From assembly GCA_946487985.1 (NCBI GenBank), contig CAMLUY010000066.1:1-5721 (forward strand): DNA of 5,721 nt, in the 5' to 3' direction. This document shows, piece after piece, positions 5,694 to 5,721 of this stretch. The position numbers and the translations under genes were made by a program. Origin of the DNA: an uncultured Clostridia bacterium (GTDB lineage: Bacteria; Bacillota; Clostridia; Christensenellales; UBA1242). Within the stretch, counting starts at the first letter, position 1, and each line of letters begins with the position of its first letter. The notes beneath the pieces were generated by a model. It was given only the letters and a program-made list of their open reading frames with translations. It had not been told where the DNA came from and did no database searches.

Positions 5694-5714
5694 TGGACTC
5701 ACTTCGTTCGTCCA
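5694..5714. repeat. Small imperfect palindrome at the right edge
   Basis: TGGAC (5694-5698) and GTCCA (5710-5714) enclose AC/GT pairs around a TTC loop, with one 2x2 mismatch. An adjacent CTTGT (5678-5682)/ACAAG (5689-5693) pair forms a second small hairpin. The block is GC-richer than the DNA around it. It may belong to the end of whatever lies to the right or be a dispersed intergenic repeat; the window ends too soon to tell. Confidence 0.35.
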
Positions 5715-5721
5715 AACCAAG

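Noticed and set aside
5656..5721. Minus-strand frame open from the right edge to TAA at 5656-5658, possibly the end of an upstream gene
   Set aside because: Only 21 sense codons are visible and the reading overlaps a palindromic block; it cannot be told from chance in this window.

Overview
This is a low-GC, densely AT-flanked bacterial window with standard-code genes (TGG for Trp, no in-frame TGA), purine-rich Shine-Dalgarno sites and textbook -10 boxes. That fits a Bacillota (Clostridia-like) chromosome or an integrated conjugative element in one. No rRNA, tRNA, integrase or relaxase is present to fix the host. All three genes I trust lie on the minus strand, so transcription runs from right to left.

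Layout from right to left. (1) The right edge (about 5567-5721) is a promoter region with an extended -10 box and a small GC-richer palindrome. (2) 3773-5566 encodes a 597-residue membrane-tethered AAA+ ATPase: lipobox-type N-terminus, extracytoplasmic domain, three membrane segments, a SAP-like segment and one complete classic AAA module, but no FtsH-type peptidase. It ends in its own hairpin terminator. (3) 3459-3772 is an AT-rich intergenic region with a good sigma-A promoter, an inverted repeat and a 5' UTR hairpin. (4) 966-3458 encodes an 830-residue VirB6/TrbL-like polytopic protein, the type found as the membrane-channel component of Gram-positive conjugative elements, with a long Lys/Ala-rich soluble tail. 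It starts at TTG behind a near-perfect Shine-Dalgarno. (5) A strong 15-bp-stem terminator lies at 872-909. (6) 431-688 encodes an unrecognised 85-residue charged protein with its own Shine-Dalgarno and terminator; a possible gene remnant overlaps its start. (7) 1-430 has no gene I can support, but holds a perfect inverted repeat, a 12-bp tandem duplication and several short coding-like fragments that look like decayed sequence.

Working together: the VirB6-like protein points to a type IV secretion/conjugation locus, but no VirB4, coupling protein, relaxase or VirB1/VirB8-like gene is in the window. Each main gene appears to have its own terminator, and the two large ones have their own promoters. 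The two large genes share the 10-base promoter core TGTTATAATG but differ clearly in base composition and Shine-Dalgarno strength, so they may have different origins. A functional link between the AAA+ protein and the conjugation protein is possible but rests only on adjacency.
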